DNA of 64,000 nucleotides, from the NCBI RefSeq assembly GCF_008014745.1, contig NZ_VPFD01000005.1, forward strand, positions 62,001 through 126,000, written 5' to 3'. The notes under the pieces are model-generated. The model searched no databases, was not told where the DNA came from, and saw only the letters and a program-made list of their open reading frames with translations. This document shows positions 1 through 8,764 of the stretch, one piece after another. This DNA is from Massilia arenae (GTDB lineage: Bacteria; Pseudomonadota; Gammaproteobacteria; Burkholderiales; Burkholderiaceae_D). The translations under genes were made by a program, and so were the position numbers. The number at the start of each line of letters is the position of its first letter. Position 1 is the stretch's first letter.

Positions 1-2
1 GC

Positions 3-191
3 GGCCTGCAACTGTGCCGCAAACTGAAGGACGCGCCGGCGACCGCCGGCGTGAAGATCATGCTGCTGTCGGCCTGCGGCCAGCAGAGCGACGTCGCGGC
101 CGGCCTGGCCGCGGGGGCCGATCATTACATGGTCAAGCCCTTCAGTCCCGAGGCGCTGGTGGAGGCGGCGGCGGGCCTGCTCGACGGTTGA
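3..191 (+). CDS. Response regulator receiver domain, C-terminal fragment
   Basis: This is the last 62 residues of a protein that begins before the window. The frame holds the end of a CheY-like receiver: a beta strand ending in LLSA, where the conserved switch Ser/Thr lies, followed by the conserved lysine in the VKPFSP motif and a final amphipathic helix. It stops right after the receiver fold, so the receiver is the last domain; nothing shows whether it is a stand-alone regulator or the tail of a hybrid kinase. A large membrane kinase lies about 430 bases downstream on the opposite strand, and a partnership is possible but unproven. Confidence 0.8.
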   Translation, partial: GLQLCRKLKDAPATAGVKIMLLSACGQQSDVAAGLAAGADHYMVKPFSPEALVEAAAGLLDG

Positions 192-241
192 GCGGCGCTT
201 TGGCGTAAGATCACGTCTCCACCTCACTTCCGGAGACGTCC

Positions 242-607
242 ATGGGCACGCAAGGCCACCACCACCAGATCGACAACATCGAATTCAACGTCGCCGACAT
301 CGCGCGCAGCAAGGCCTTCTATGGCCAGGTGTTCGGCTGGACCTTTATCGACTACGGCCCCGGCTATACCGAATTCCGCGACGGCCGCCTGGCCGGCGGC
401 TTCACGACCGACGGACCAGTGCGCGCCGGCGGCCCGCTGGTGATCCTGTATTCGAACGAGCTGGAAGCGACCCTGCGCCGCGTCGTCGACGCCGGCGCCC
501 GCATCAGCAAGGAGACGTTCACCTTCCCGGGCGGACGGCGCTTCCATTTCGTCGACCCCGACGGCTACGAGCTGGCCGTGTGGACGGCCGACCAGGAAGC
601 CTCCTGA
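242..607 (+). CDS. VOC superfamily (glyoxalase/bleomycin-resistance fold) protein
   Basis: A 121-residue single-domain VOC protein. The N-terminal HQIDNIEFNVADIARSKAFY stretch is the usual first beta strand and helix of the fold. The ending VDPDGYELAVW carries the acidic residue that commonly completes the metal site in glyoxalase and dioxygenase relatives. There is no signal peptide, so it is probably cytoplasmic. A purine-rich GGAGACGTC sequence just before the ATG can serve as ribosome binding site. The substrate cannot be told from sequence, since the family includes isomerases, dioxygenases and antibiotic-binding proteins. It stands alone between a response regulator end and a convergent kinase gene. 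Confidence 0.85.
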   Translation: MGTQGHHHQIDNIEFNVADIARSKAFYGQVFGWTFIDYGPGYTEFRDGRLAGGFTTDGPVRAGGPLVILYSNELEATLRRVVDAGARISKETFTFPGGRRFHFVDPDGYELAVWTADQEAS

Positions 608-624
608 GACTCTAGCTGAAACTC

Positions 625-2943
625 TCAGGCCGCGAGCGCGCGCTGCGCTGCCGCCGTCAGCGGCAGGTCGACGTGAAAGCACGTGCCGCCACCCTCGCGG
701 TCCTCGAACGACAACTCTCCGCCATGCTCGACCATGATCTGGCGGCTGATCGCCAGCCCCAGTCCGGAGCTGGTCTTGCGATCCGCGCTTGCATCGGCCT
801 GGGAGAAGCGCTGGAAGATGCGCGCGCGGAACGCGGGCGGGATGCCCGGCCCGCGGTCGGCCACGGTGATGCGCAGGCCGCGGCTGCCGCGCGCCAGCAT
901 CACCTCGATCGCGCCCTGGGGCGGCGAATACTTGAGCGCATTCGACAGCAGGTTCATCAGGACCTGGGTGATGCGGTCGCGGTCGACCTCGACCGGCAAC
1001 CGTTCCAGGCCCGCTTCGCAAGCGCTGCGCAACTCGACCTGCGCATCCTGGGCCTGGACCCGCATCGCGCCCAGCGCGTCCTCCACGATCGGCATCAGGG
1101 GCTGCGGCTTGGGATGGGCCGACAGGCGCCCCGATTCGATCTTTTCCACGTCCAGCATATCGCTCACCAGCCGCACCAGGCGCTCGCAGTGGCGGTGCGC
1201 GATCTCGACCAGTTCCCCGACCTCGCCGTCGATCGGTCCGGCCGCGCCGCTCTTCAATAGCGACAGCGAGGCGCGCATCGAGGTCAGCGGAGTTCGCAGC
1301 TCGTGCGACACGGTGGCCACCAGTTCGTTCTTCATCTGGTCGACGCGCTTCCTGAGCGAGATATCGTGCAGGAAGATGGAAAAGAAGCTGCGCTCGCCGA
1401 TGCCGGCGATACCGGCCGTCATCTCGATCGCGAACTCATCGCCCTGGCGCGTGCGCACGATGCGCTCGACGCGGCGGTTCAGGGCGCCCGTGTGGCCGGT
1501 GGTGCGGAACTCGACGATGGCGCGCCGCAACGAGTCGTGATAGCGCGGCGGCAGGGTCAGGTCGGCCAGCGGACGGCCGATCGCCTCGTTGCGGCGCCAG
1601 CCGAACATGCGCTCGGCCTGGGTATTCCAGTCGGTGACGATGCCGTCCAGGTCCATGCCGATGAAGGCGTCGTGGGCGGTCTCGATGATGGTATTGATGT
1701 GCTGCGCGTTCTGCTGGACCATGGCCAGCGCGCTCGCAAGTTCCTGGGTGCGTTCGCTCACCCGCTGTTCCAGCGTGCGGTTGAGCTCTTCCAGCTCGCG
1801 CCCGCGCCGCACCAGGTCGGCCAGCAGCGTGTTCAGGGCGCTGGCCAGGCTGCGCACCTCGTCGTACGATCGCTCGTCCGGCACCAGCGGCGCGGCGCTG
1901 CCGCGGTGGATGCGGTCGGCGTACACCTGCAGGTTCTTGATCGGACGGGTGATCCAGTTCGCCACCAGCACGCCGGCGATCGAGAACAGCACCGCCAGGC
2001 CCACGCCGGTCCACAGCGCATACTGGCCAAGCCGCTGCACCGGCGCATAGGCATTGCCCGCCTCCTGGCGCAGCAGCACGGTCCAGCCAAGGCCGGGATA
2101 GTCGGCATAGCCGTCGGTCTGGCTGTAGCCGACCAGGTACTCCTTGCCGTCGCTCCAGCGCTCCAGCACGTAGCCGATGCCGCGCTCGTCCCGCGCGCGG
2201 TGCAGGCTGGCGGTATCGATGGTGGTGCCCTGCAGGCCGGGCGGTCCGAGCAGGACCAGGCCCTTGGTATCGACGATCAGGGCGTCCACCTGCCGCCCCT
2301 CCTGGATCGGCTCGATCACCGAGCGCTCGACGTCGCGCGCCCACTGCCACGACAGGTGGGCGCCCAGCACCGCGCGCGGCGCACCGTCCGGCGCCTCGAT
2401 CGGAAACGCGACGTCGACGAAGCGCTGCGGCTCGCCGTTCACCGACGGCAGTAGCTTGGCCAGCAGCAGCGCCTCGTGCACGTCGCCGATGTGGACGCCG
2501 GCCAGGGCGTTGGTGAACCACGGCCGGGCTGCGACGCTGGCGCCTTCGAGCAGGCCGCGCGCCGCCACCTGGACCTTGCCGTCCACGGTCGCGATGCCCA
2601 TCCAGCTGTAGTAGCCATAGCTGCGATGGGCGTCATCGAGCATGCGGCGCTGCGATTCCAGCATCACCTGCGGACCCAGGTCGCCGATGCGAAGCGCCAG
2701 CAGATTGACTTCCCGGTAGCGTTCGTACATGCCACGGTCGAGCTTGTCCGCGGCCTGCTGGGCCAGCTCGCCCAGGCCCAAGCCGATGCTGTCGCGCACG
2801 TGGTCGCGCGCCTGGTTCTGGACCAGGGCGACCAGGATGATGGTGAGGACGCCGCAAAGAATGGAAGTTGCGAGCGCCATGTATCCTGCCAGGCCCCGGG
2901 GAAGCAGGGTGCGCGGCAGATTCCGGACAGTTGGCATACGCAT
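625..2943 (-). CDS. Membrane sensor histidine kinase (dCache-HAMP-PAS-HisKA-HATPase)
   Basis: About 772 residues. A first membrane helix near residues 15-40 is followed by a roughly 260-residue periplasmic region of Cache type, a second helix near 310-333, then HAMP and a coiled coil. A PAS domain follows (start IIETAHDAFIGMD), then a HisKA domain with phospho-acceptor His in SHELRTPLTSM and a HATPase with N box NALKYSP, G1 DRGPGIP and G2 GLGLAIS. It should bind a small periplasmic ligand and phosphorylate a response regulator. Two ATG codons (2943 and 2937) and a TTG at 2949 are possible starts; none has a strong ribosome site. No regulator gene is adjacent on the same strand. It faces and nearly abuts the VOC gene. 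Confidence 0.88.
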   Translation of the reverse strand: MRMPTVRNLPRTLLPRGLAGYMALATSILCGVLTIILVALVQNQARDHVRDSIGLGLGELAQQAADKLDRGMYERYREVNLLALRIGDLGPQVMLESQRRMLDDAHRSYGYYSWMGIATVDGKVQVAARGLLEGASVAARPWFTNALAGVHIGDVHEALLLAKLLPSVNGEPQRFVDVAFPIEAPDGAPRAVLGAHLSWQWARDVERSVIEPIQEGRQVDALIVDTKGLVLLGPPGLQGTTIDTASLHRARDERGIGYVLERWSDGKEYLVGYSQTDGYADYPGLGWTVLLRQEAGNAYAPVQRLGQYALWTGVGLAVLFSIAGVLVANWITRPIKNLQVYADRIHRGSAAPLVPDERSYDEVRSLASALNTLLADLVRRGRELEELNRTLEQRVSERTQELASALAMVQQNAQHINTIIETAHDAFIGMDLDGIVTDWNTQAERMFGWRRNEAIGRPLADLTLPPRYHDSLRRAIVEFRTTGHTGALNRRVERIVRTRQGDEFAIEMTAGIAGIGERSFFSIFLHDISLRKRVDQMKNELVATVSHELRTPLTSMRASLSLLKSGAAGPIDGEVGELVEIAHRHCERLVRLVSDMLDVEKIESGRLSAHPKPQPLMPIVEDALGAMRVQAQDAQVELRSACEAGLERLPVEVDRDRITQVLMNLLSNALKYSPPQGAIEVMLARGSRGLRITVADRGPGIPPAFRARIFQRFSQADASADRKTSSGLGLAISRQIMVEHGGELSFEDREGGGTCFHVDLPLTAAAQRALAA

Positions 2944-3089
2944 CAACAAGCGTTCATATGGAGTATCTGACTTACCGATTTTACGTGAATAGTTGCCCTA
3001 CCGGAACTGAAGAGCGGACTGTTCAAGATCTTGCGTGGTCTCCCCACCACAAGCGAAGCCCTTTGATTTCATTCTGCCTAGCAAAAATA

Positions 3090-3119
3090 TATAAACCCTT
3101 CCACGCACCCTGGTTTATA
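3090..3119. promoter_or_regulatory. Inverted repeat TATAAACC-N14-GGTTTATA in an AT-rich promoter region
   Basis: Two perfect 8-base arms (3090-3097 and 3112-3119) lie in a locally AT-rich stretch between the divergent kinase and CxxC-protein genes. The position about 70 bases ahead of the CxxC protein start suits an operator or overlapping promoter. The protein that would bind is unknown; the sequence does not look like a Fur or Zur box. Confidence 0.4.
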
Positions 3120-3191
3120 CTGCAAGCCCTTTTTGTCGCATCCTGTTTGCGACCATCTTTCAAGGGCTTTACGCCAAGGCTGATCCGGACC

Positions 3192-3521
3192 GTGCGTCGA
3201 CCGTTGTCACTATTGCTGATGCTGTTCCTGCTGTTCACCCAGCAGGCGTCGCTGTCGCACGCGGTCAGCCACCTGGCGCCGGCCGCAGCGCTTGCGTCGG
3301 CAGCAGCAGTCCAGGAAGTCGGCAGCGACACCCAGGAATTCGCGGCCCACGCCTGCGAGCTGTGCGTCGCCGCGGCCCAGTTCGCGGCAGCCCTTCCGGC
3401 ATCCACCTTCCATCTTCAACCGGCCAATCCGGCCGTCATTCTTCACCACGCCGTCCCCACGCGCGGCATCGAAGCCGCGCCCGCGCTGGCCTTCCGCTCA
3501 CGCGCCCCGCCCTTCGCCTGA
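3192..3521 (+). CDS. Small exported or membrane-anchored CxxC protein (DUF2946-like)
   Basis: A GTG start gives 109 residues beginning with two arginines and a strongly hydrophobic stretch (LLLMLFLLF), a signal peptide or anchor. The rest contains several histidines and one CELC motif. Small proteins with an N-terminal helix plus His and CxxC often sit next to TonB receptors for copper and other metals (DUF2946 group), and here a TonB receptor follows 290 bases downstream. The frame stays open upstream, but GTG at 3192 is the first start that places the hydrophobic segment at the N-terminus. Metal binding is inferred from the motif and the context only. Confidence 0.6.
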   Translation: MRRPLSLLLMLFLLFTQQASLSHAVSHLAPAAALASAAAVQEVGSDTQEFAAHACELCVAAAQFAAALPASTFHLQPANPAVILHHAVPTRGIEAAPALAFRSRAPPFA

Positions 3522-3730
3522 TCCGTCGCTGTACCTGAAGTCCGCCCGGCGCCCTGGATTCTCCAGACGCGCGCCCGTGCGTCCTCTCGTTTCGGCCTGA
3601 CCCGTCGCTGACGGGCCACGGCCATGCACCGGGTCCTCGCCGCACCATGAACATCGTCGCCCATCCGCACGCCGGCATCGGCCGTGCGCGCCCGCGCTCG
3701 GCCGTCCGGCCAGCGCGCGCCTGAATTCGC

Positions 3731-3782
3731 AACGCCGTTGCATCAACCAGCGGCGTTGCCGCGTCCCGCGCATGGCGGGACG
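3731..3782 (+). promoter_or_regulatory. Two consecutive hairpins in the leader of the TonB receptor gene
   Basis: AACGCCG (3731-3737) pairs with CGGCGTT (3751-3757), and CGTCCCGC (3762-3769) pairs with GCGGGACG (3775-3782). They lie just before the ribosome binding site AAGGAAAG of the receptor at 3812. The 290-base gap 3522-3811 holds no gene. Neither hairpin has a T run. They could be a structured 5' leader; no known riboswitch consensus was recognised. Confidence 0.4.
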
Positions 3783-3811
3783 AGGCCGCCGCACGTCTCA
3801 AGGAAAGAAGA

Positions 3812-5929
3812 ATGAAGAAGCCTTTCGATACCGCACCCCGCCCTGCGCCGCGCCGCACGCTCATGGGCCTGTGCCTTGGCGCCGCGCTCGCCGGCCACGC
3901 CGCCGCGCACGCAGTCGCCCAAGAAGTGCCGCAGGTGGTCGTCAACGCCAGCCTGGAAGAACCGTATGCACCCTCGCACGCCACGGTCGGCGGCAAGACG
4001 CCGCAGCGCCTGGTCGACATCCCGCAATCGGCCACCGTGTTCAGCGCCGAACGGATCCGCGACCAGAACCTGTTCACCCTGGGCGACCTGATGCAGCAGG
4101 CGCCAGGCGTGAGCGTAATGCCCTTCGACGGCGCCAATCCCGACTTCCGCGCACGCGGCTACGCCATGGAGCTGAGCTATGACGGCATTCCCGCCAGCCA
4201 GGCCGGCAGCGGCCAGCAGGAATTCGAGCTGGCGGTCTACGAGCGGGTCGAGGTGCTGCGCGGGCCATCGGGCGTGACCGCCGGCGCCGGCCAGCCGGGC
4301 GGCGTGATCAACTTCGTGCGCAAGCGCGGCAGCCGCGAACCGCTGTTCTCGGGCACAGTCAGCGTCGGTTCCTACGACAACCGCCGGGTCGAACTCGACG
4401 CCGGCGGACCGCTGAACGCCGCCGGCACGCTGCGCGCCCGCGCGGTCGCGACCTTCCAGGACCGCGACTACTTCCACGACACCACCCATGACCGCAAATG
4501 GCTGGGCTACCTGGCGCTAGACGCCGACGTGGCGCGCGGCACCACCCTGTCGTTCGCCTTCACGCGCCAGGTCGATGATCTCGACTCGACCACCATGGGC
4601 TTGCCGGCATGGAGCGACGGCGCCTTCTTCGAGGCGCCGCGCGAGACCCATGTGTATCCGTCCTGGAACCGCATGGCGTGGGCCACCAGCCAGGCCGAAC
4701 TCGAACTGGCCCACAAGCTGGCGGCGGGCTGGGAAGTGCGGGCGCGCGCCGTGCGCCGCAGCGTCGACAAGTTCTACAAGGACGGCTACCCGAGCACGGG
4801 CGTGAACCGCGCCACCGGCACCGCCACCTACGCGCGCCGCATGGCCGGACTGGACTTCGAGCGCGAGGCCGCCGACCTGTTCGCCACCGGTCCGTTCTCG
4901 CTGTTCGGCCGCCGCCACAGCCTGACGGTAGGGTATAACTTCGACCGGCGCGTGGCCGACAACCAGTCGGTCACCTATGCCGCGGTGCCGAACGTCGACG
5001 TCTTCGATCCCGACAGCGTGCCGGAACCGGACGGCAACTTTACCCGCGGTAGCGCCAACCGGGTCACCCAGAGCGGCGCCTATGCCCAGGCCCGGCTCTC
5101 GCTGGCCGACCCGTTCACATTGACGCTGGGCGCGCGCAGCTCCAACTACCGCAATGAGACCCGCAATATCGCGCCGACACCGGAGACGGCATTCATCGCC
5201 ACCACCCGCGAACGCGGCGAGGTGACGCCGTCGGCGGCCCTGCTGTGGCATATCGCGCCCGAGGTCAATGCCTACGTCTCCTACGCCGACATCTTCTTCC
5301 CGCAATCGCAGATGGACGCCCAGCGCCGCACGCTCGACCCGCGCGTGGGCAGCCAGGTGGAGATCGGGGCCAAGGGCGTGTTCCTGGACGGCCGCCTGAA
5401 TGCCTCGGCCGCCGTGTTCAATGCGCGCGACCGCAACCGCGCGCTGGCCACCGACGTCGTCGACGTCTACGTCCCCGCCGGCGACGTCAAGGTGCGCGGG
5501 GTCGAGTTCGAGATCGGCGGCCGGCCCTTGCCCGAGCTGAACCTGACGGCCGGCTACACCTTCCTGCGCACGGAATACGGCGTCCACCCGACCCTGGAGG
5601 GCGCCGAATGGTCGACCTTCGAACCCAAGCACAGTCTGAAACTGTACGCGCGCTGGCAACCGGCCTGGATGCGCGGCCTGTTCCTCGGCGGCGGCATGAC
5701 CGCCAGCAGCGCGCTGCTGGGCACCGGCGAACGGGGCCTGCGCGAACAGGGCGGCTACGCGGTCGCCAACGCCCAGCTGGGCTATGCGCTGGACCGCCGC
5801 CTGGCCGTGACGCTGGCCGTCAACAACGTGTTCGACCGTACTTACTGGGCGCGCGTGGGCGGCCTGAACACCTACAACATCTATGGCGATCCGCGCAGCG
5901 TGCTGCTGAGCGTGCGCGGGAGCTACTGA
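3812..5929 (+). CDS. TonB-dependent siderophore-type outer-membrane receptor
   Basis: 705 residues with an N-terminal signal peptide (cleavage near residue 37, AVAQE). The plug domain contains DIPQSATVFSAERI, LGDLMQQAPGV and VEVLRGPSGVTAGAGQPGGVINFVRK, the typical plug of ferric-siderophore receptors of the FpvA/FoxA/FhuA group. The barrel ends in the aromatic strand GDPRSVLLSVRGSY. It should import a metal-chelate across the outer membrane using TonB energy. A good AAGGAAAG ribosome site precedes the ATG. The stop overlaps the start of the DUF3526 permease gene by one base, so this gene heads an operon with the ABC system. There is no N-terminal signalling domain, so an ECF sigma partner is unlikely. 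Confidence 0.93.
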   Translation: MKKPFDTAPRPAPRRTLMGLCLGAALAGHAAAHAVAQEVPQVVVNASLEEPYAPSHATVGGKTPQRLVDIPQSATVFSAERIRDQNLFTLGDLMQQAPGVSVMPFDGANPDFRARGYAMELSYDGIPASQAGSGQQEFELAVYERVEVLRGPSGVTAGAGQPGGVINFVRKRGSREPLFSGTVSVGSYDNRRVELDAGGPLNAAGTLRARAVATFQDRDYFHDTTHDRKWLGYLALDADVARGTTLSFAFTRQVDDLDSTTMGLPAWSDGAFFEAPRETHVYPSWNRMAWATSQAELELAHKLAAGWEVRARAVRRSVDKFYKDGYPSTGVNRATGTATYARRMAGLDFEREAADLFATGPFSLFGRRHSLTVGYNFDRRVADNQSVTYAAVPNVDVFDPDSVPEPDGNFTRGSANRVTQSGAYAQARLSLADPFTLTLGARSSNYRNETRNIAPTPETAFIATTRERGEVTPSAALLWHIAPEVNAYVSYADIFFPQSQMDAQRRTLDPRVGSQVEIGAKGVFLDGRLNASAAVFNARDRNRALATDVVDVYVPAGDVKVRGVEFEIGGRPLPELNLTAGYTFLRTEYGVHPTLEGAEWSTFEPKHSLKLYARWQPAWMRGLFLGGGMTASSALLGTGERGLREQGGYAVANAQLGYALDRRLAVTLAVNNVFDRTYWARVGGLNTYNIYGDPRSVLLSVRGSY

Positions 5930-7359
5930 TGTCTACCGCCATGTCACCCCTGCGCCTGATCGTGCGCCAGCAGTGGATGTCGCTGGCGCGCGAGCGCCGC
6001 CTGCGCCTGCTCGGCCTGCTAGTGCTGGCCCTGAGCGCACTCGCCCTGTTCGACGCGGCGCTCGATGCCCGGCGCCTGGAGAACGCGCGCATCCACGACA
6101 CCGTGGCCGAGGAAGCGGTATGGGAGGCCCAGGGCGAGGCCAACCCGCATGGGGCGGCCCACTTCGGGCGCTTTGTCTACAAGCCGGCGGCGCCGCTGGC
6201 GGTGCTCGATCCTGGCGTCACGGCCCACCTGGGTTCCACCCTCAAGCTCGAGGGCCACGTCCAGAACGCCAGCCGCTTCAGGGCCACCGATGGCGGCGCG
6301 GCCCTGAGCCGCTTTGGCGGCTTCAGCCCCGCCTTCGCCCTGCAGGTGCTGGTGCCGTTGACGATCGTGTTCGCCGCCTTCGGCGTTTTTTCGGGCGAGC
6401 GGGCGCGCCAGCTGGCCTGGCAGGAAATCGGCGCCGGCGCCACTCCCTGGCAGCTGATGCTGGGCCGCTTCGCCGCCTGCGCGGCCGTCCTGCTGCTGCT
6501 CCTGGCGCTGGTGGGCGTGCTGGCGGCGCTGGCTACCGTCCCGGCCTGGAGCGCCGCCCACTTCGCGGCCCTTGGCCTGATGCTGGCCGCCCATGGCCTG
6601 TACTGGACCGCCATCCTCGGCGTCACGCTGGCCATCTCGGCCTGGAGCGCCAGCAGCCGTGGCGCGCTGTTCGGCGCCCTGGCGTTCTGGATCGTGACGG
6701 CGGTGCTGGCGCCGATGCTGGCGCCCATGCTGGCCGAGGCGCGCCATCCGACGCCGAGCGCCGAAGCCTTCGAGGCCGCCGTGACCGACGAGGTGATGAA
6801 GGGTCCGGACGGCCACAGCCCGCGCGACGTGCGCTTCGCCGAATTCGAGAAGGCCACGCTGGCCCGCTACGGCGTCAGGCACATCGACGAGCTGCCGATC
6901 AACTACGCCGGCCTGCTGTTCGAGCATGGCGAGAAGGCGACCGCCGACATCTACAACCGCCACGTCGACCGGCTGTACGACGGTTACGCGGCCCAGGCGC
7001 GCCTTGCGCTGGCCGGCAGCGCGTTCTCGCCGCTGCTGGCCCTGCGTCCGCTGTCGTCCAGCCTGGCGCGCACCGATATGGAAGCGCACCGCCACTTCCT
7101 GGCCCAGGCCGAGCGCTATCGCTACGAGACGGTGCAGGCGCTCAACCGCGACATCAAGCTCAACCGTAAGCCGCAGATGCGCGAATACGCCAGCGACGTG
7201 GCGGCGATCACGCGCGGCATTGCGTTCGCGCCGCAGCCGCTGGCCCTGGGCGAACTGCTGCCGCGCACCACTGTGCCGTTTGCCGCGCTGGCGGCCTGGG
7301 TAGGCGGCGCGTTGCTGCTGATGCGCCTCGCCGCGCGCCGGCTGGAGGGCGCGGCATGA
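5929..7359 (+). CDS. DUF3526 ABC-2 type permease, first copy
   Basis: 476 residues from the ATG that overlaps the receptor stop (TGATG). It has an N-terminal helix (LRLLGLLVLALSALALF), a central soluble part, then several helices around residues 140-270 including FAAFGVFSGERARQL, the conserved loop of DUF3526/ABC-2 permeases, and a final helix near the C-terminus. The family pairs with ABC ATPases and is often found beside TonB receptors; its transported substrate is not established. Together with the next permease and ATPase it should form an inner-membrane ABC complex. The frame is open far upstream, but that part lies inside the receptor gene and is not translated. Confidence 0.85.
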   Translation: MSTAMSPLRLIVRQQWMSLARERRLRLLGLLVLALSALALFDAALDARRLENARIHDTVAEEAVWEAQGEANPHGAAHFGRFVYKPAAPLAVLDPGVTAHLGSTLKLEGHVQNASRFRATDGGAALSRFGGFSPAFALQVLVPLTIVFAAFGVFSGERARQLAWQEIGAGATPWQLMLGRFAACAAVLLLLLALVGVLAALATVPAWSAAHFAALGLMLAAHGLYWTAILGVTLAISAWSASSRGALFGALAFWIVTAVLAPMLAPMLAEARHPTPSAEAFEAAVTDEVMKGPDGHSPRDVRFAEFEKATLARYGVRHIDELPINYAGLLFEHGEKATADIYNRHVDRLYDGYAAQARLALAGSAFSPLLALRPLSSSLARTDMEAHRHFLAQAERYRYETVQALNRDIKLNRKPQMREYASDVAAITRGIAFAPQPLALGELLPRTTVPFAALAAWVGGALLLMRLAARRLEGAA

Positions 7360-8756
7360 GTGCGACCTTGACCATCATCCGCATGGAAGGACGGCGCCTG
7401 CTGCGCGGGCGCTGGCTGCTGCCGCTGTGGCTCCTGTTCGGCGTGCTGTGCGCCTGCGCCGCCTGGAACGGCGCGGCCTGGGTCGAGGGGCGCCAGGCCA
7501 CGCTTGCGCTCATCCTCGAGGACGAGCGCGCGACCCACGCCATGCGCCGCACCCAGCTCGCCGAACAGGTCACGCCGGACAACAAGTCGCGCTACGGCGG
7601 CGCGCTGTACGCCACCGCGATGTCGCTGCGCGCCACCCTGCCGCCGGGCGAACTGGCGCTGCTGACGGTCGGCCAGGCCGAGGGCTACCCGATGGCGGCG
7701 ACCGTTTTCCCGTTTATCGCCAGCAATACAATCTTCGACCGCCACACGGCCGGTATGGAAAACCCGGCGGTGCTGGCGGCCGGCCGGTTCGACCTGGCCT
7801 TCGCGATCGTCTGGCTGCTGCCATTGCTGGTGCTGGCCGGGAGCTTCGACCTGTTCGCGGCCGAACGCGAGCGCGGGATGGCGCCGTGGCTGCTGTCGCA
7901 ACCGATCGCGCCGGCGCATCTGCTGGCGGCGAAGGCGGCGGCGCGTGCATTGCTGCTGGCCCTGCCGCTGGCGGCGATCGTGGTCGCGACCCTGGCCTTC
8001 GCGAGCGAGGCCGGGCCGACGGCGCTGCTGCAGGCCGGAGGCCTGGTCCTGCTGTATGCGCTGTTCTGGCTCGTGCTTGCCCTCTTCGTCAACCTGGTCG
8101 CCCGCAACGCCGCCCAGGCGGCGCTGGGCTGCCTGGGCGCCTGGCTGGCCCTGGTCGTGCTGTTGCCGGCGCTGGCCCTGGGCGTGGCCGACCTGGCCGC
8201 GCCACCGGTCAGCCAGGCCGAGCGCGCGAACGCGCTGCGTGCCAAGGCGATGCAGGCGCGCGCCGAACTGCGCACTGCGGTCGCGCCCGATCGCGTGCCC
8301 GCGCCCAACATCCCCGACAGCCTGAGGCGCCGCGCGCTCGAGGTCGAGCGCGGCGAACGGCTGATCCAGGAAGCGCTCCAGCCCTACCGCGCGCAGCAGG
8401 CGCAGCGCCTGGCCTGGCTCGACGGCCTGCGCGTGGTCTCGCCCGCGATCGCGCTGCAGGACGCGCTGGAGAGGCTGGCCGGGAGCGACGCCGGGCGCGC
8501 CCTGCGCTTCCAGGACCAGGCCCACGGCTTCCTGCTCGAGGTGCGCCAGCTCGTGCGGCGCCACCTGGACCAGGACCGCCTGCTCACCGTCGCCGACTAC
8601 GACCGCGGCCTGCCGCGCTTCGTGCTGCGCGAGGCGCCGCCCGTCGAGCGCCTTGGCGCCCTGCTGTTCGACGCCGCCGTCATCGTCCTAGGCATGGCCG
8701 CCCTGCTGCTGGCCGCCGGCCGCCGGCTGCGCCGCCACGCCACCTTCACCGAATGA
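7356..8756 (+). CDS. DUF3526 ABC-2 type permease, second copy
   Basis: 466 residues. The start ATGA overlaps the stop of the first permease, showing translational coupling. Layout matches its neighbour: N-terminal helix (WLLPLWLLFGVLCACAAW), a long soluble segment, helices with LAGSFDLFAAERERGMAPWLLSQPI, which is the same F-AER/GER loop seen in the first copy, and a C-terminal helix (LGMAALLLAAGRRL). The two permeases probably form a heterodimer with the ATPase that follows. They are clearly diverged from each other, so this is an old duplication. Substrate unknown; a role in metal-chelate handling is inferred from the flanking receptors. Confidence 0.85.
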   Translation: MSATLTIIRMEGRRLLRGRWLLPLWLLFGVLCACAAWNGAAWVEGRQATLALILEDERATHAMRRTQLAEQVTPDNKSRYGGALYATAMSLRATLPPGELALLTVGQAEGYPMAATVFPFIASNTIFDRHTAGMENPAVLAAGRFDLAFAIVWLLPLLVLAGSFDLFAAERERGMAPWLLSQPIAPAHLLAAKAAARALLLALPLAAIVVATLAFASEAGPTALLQAGGLVLLYALFWLVLALFVNLVARNAAQAALGCLGAWLALVVLLPALALGVADLAAPPVSQAERANALRAKAMQARAELRTAVAPDRVPAPNIPDSLRRRALEVERGERLIQEALQPYRAQQAQRLAWLDGLRVVSPAIALQDALERLAGSDAGRALRFQDQAHGFLLEVRQLVRRHLDQDRLLTVADYDRGLPRFVLREAPPVERLGALLFDAAVIVLGMAALLLAAGRRLRRHATFTE

Positions 8757-8764
8757 GGTCCACC

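Noticed and set aside
2868..3191. N-terminal extension of the CxxC protein to 2868
   Set aside because: Would overlap the divergent kinase start and the inverted repeat; the hydrophobic signal segment fits a start at 3192.
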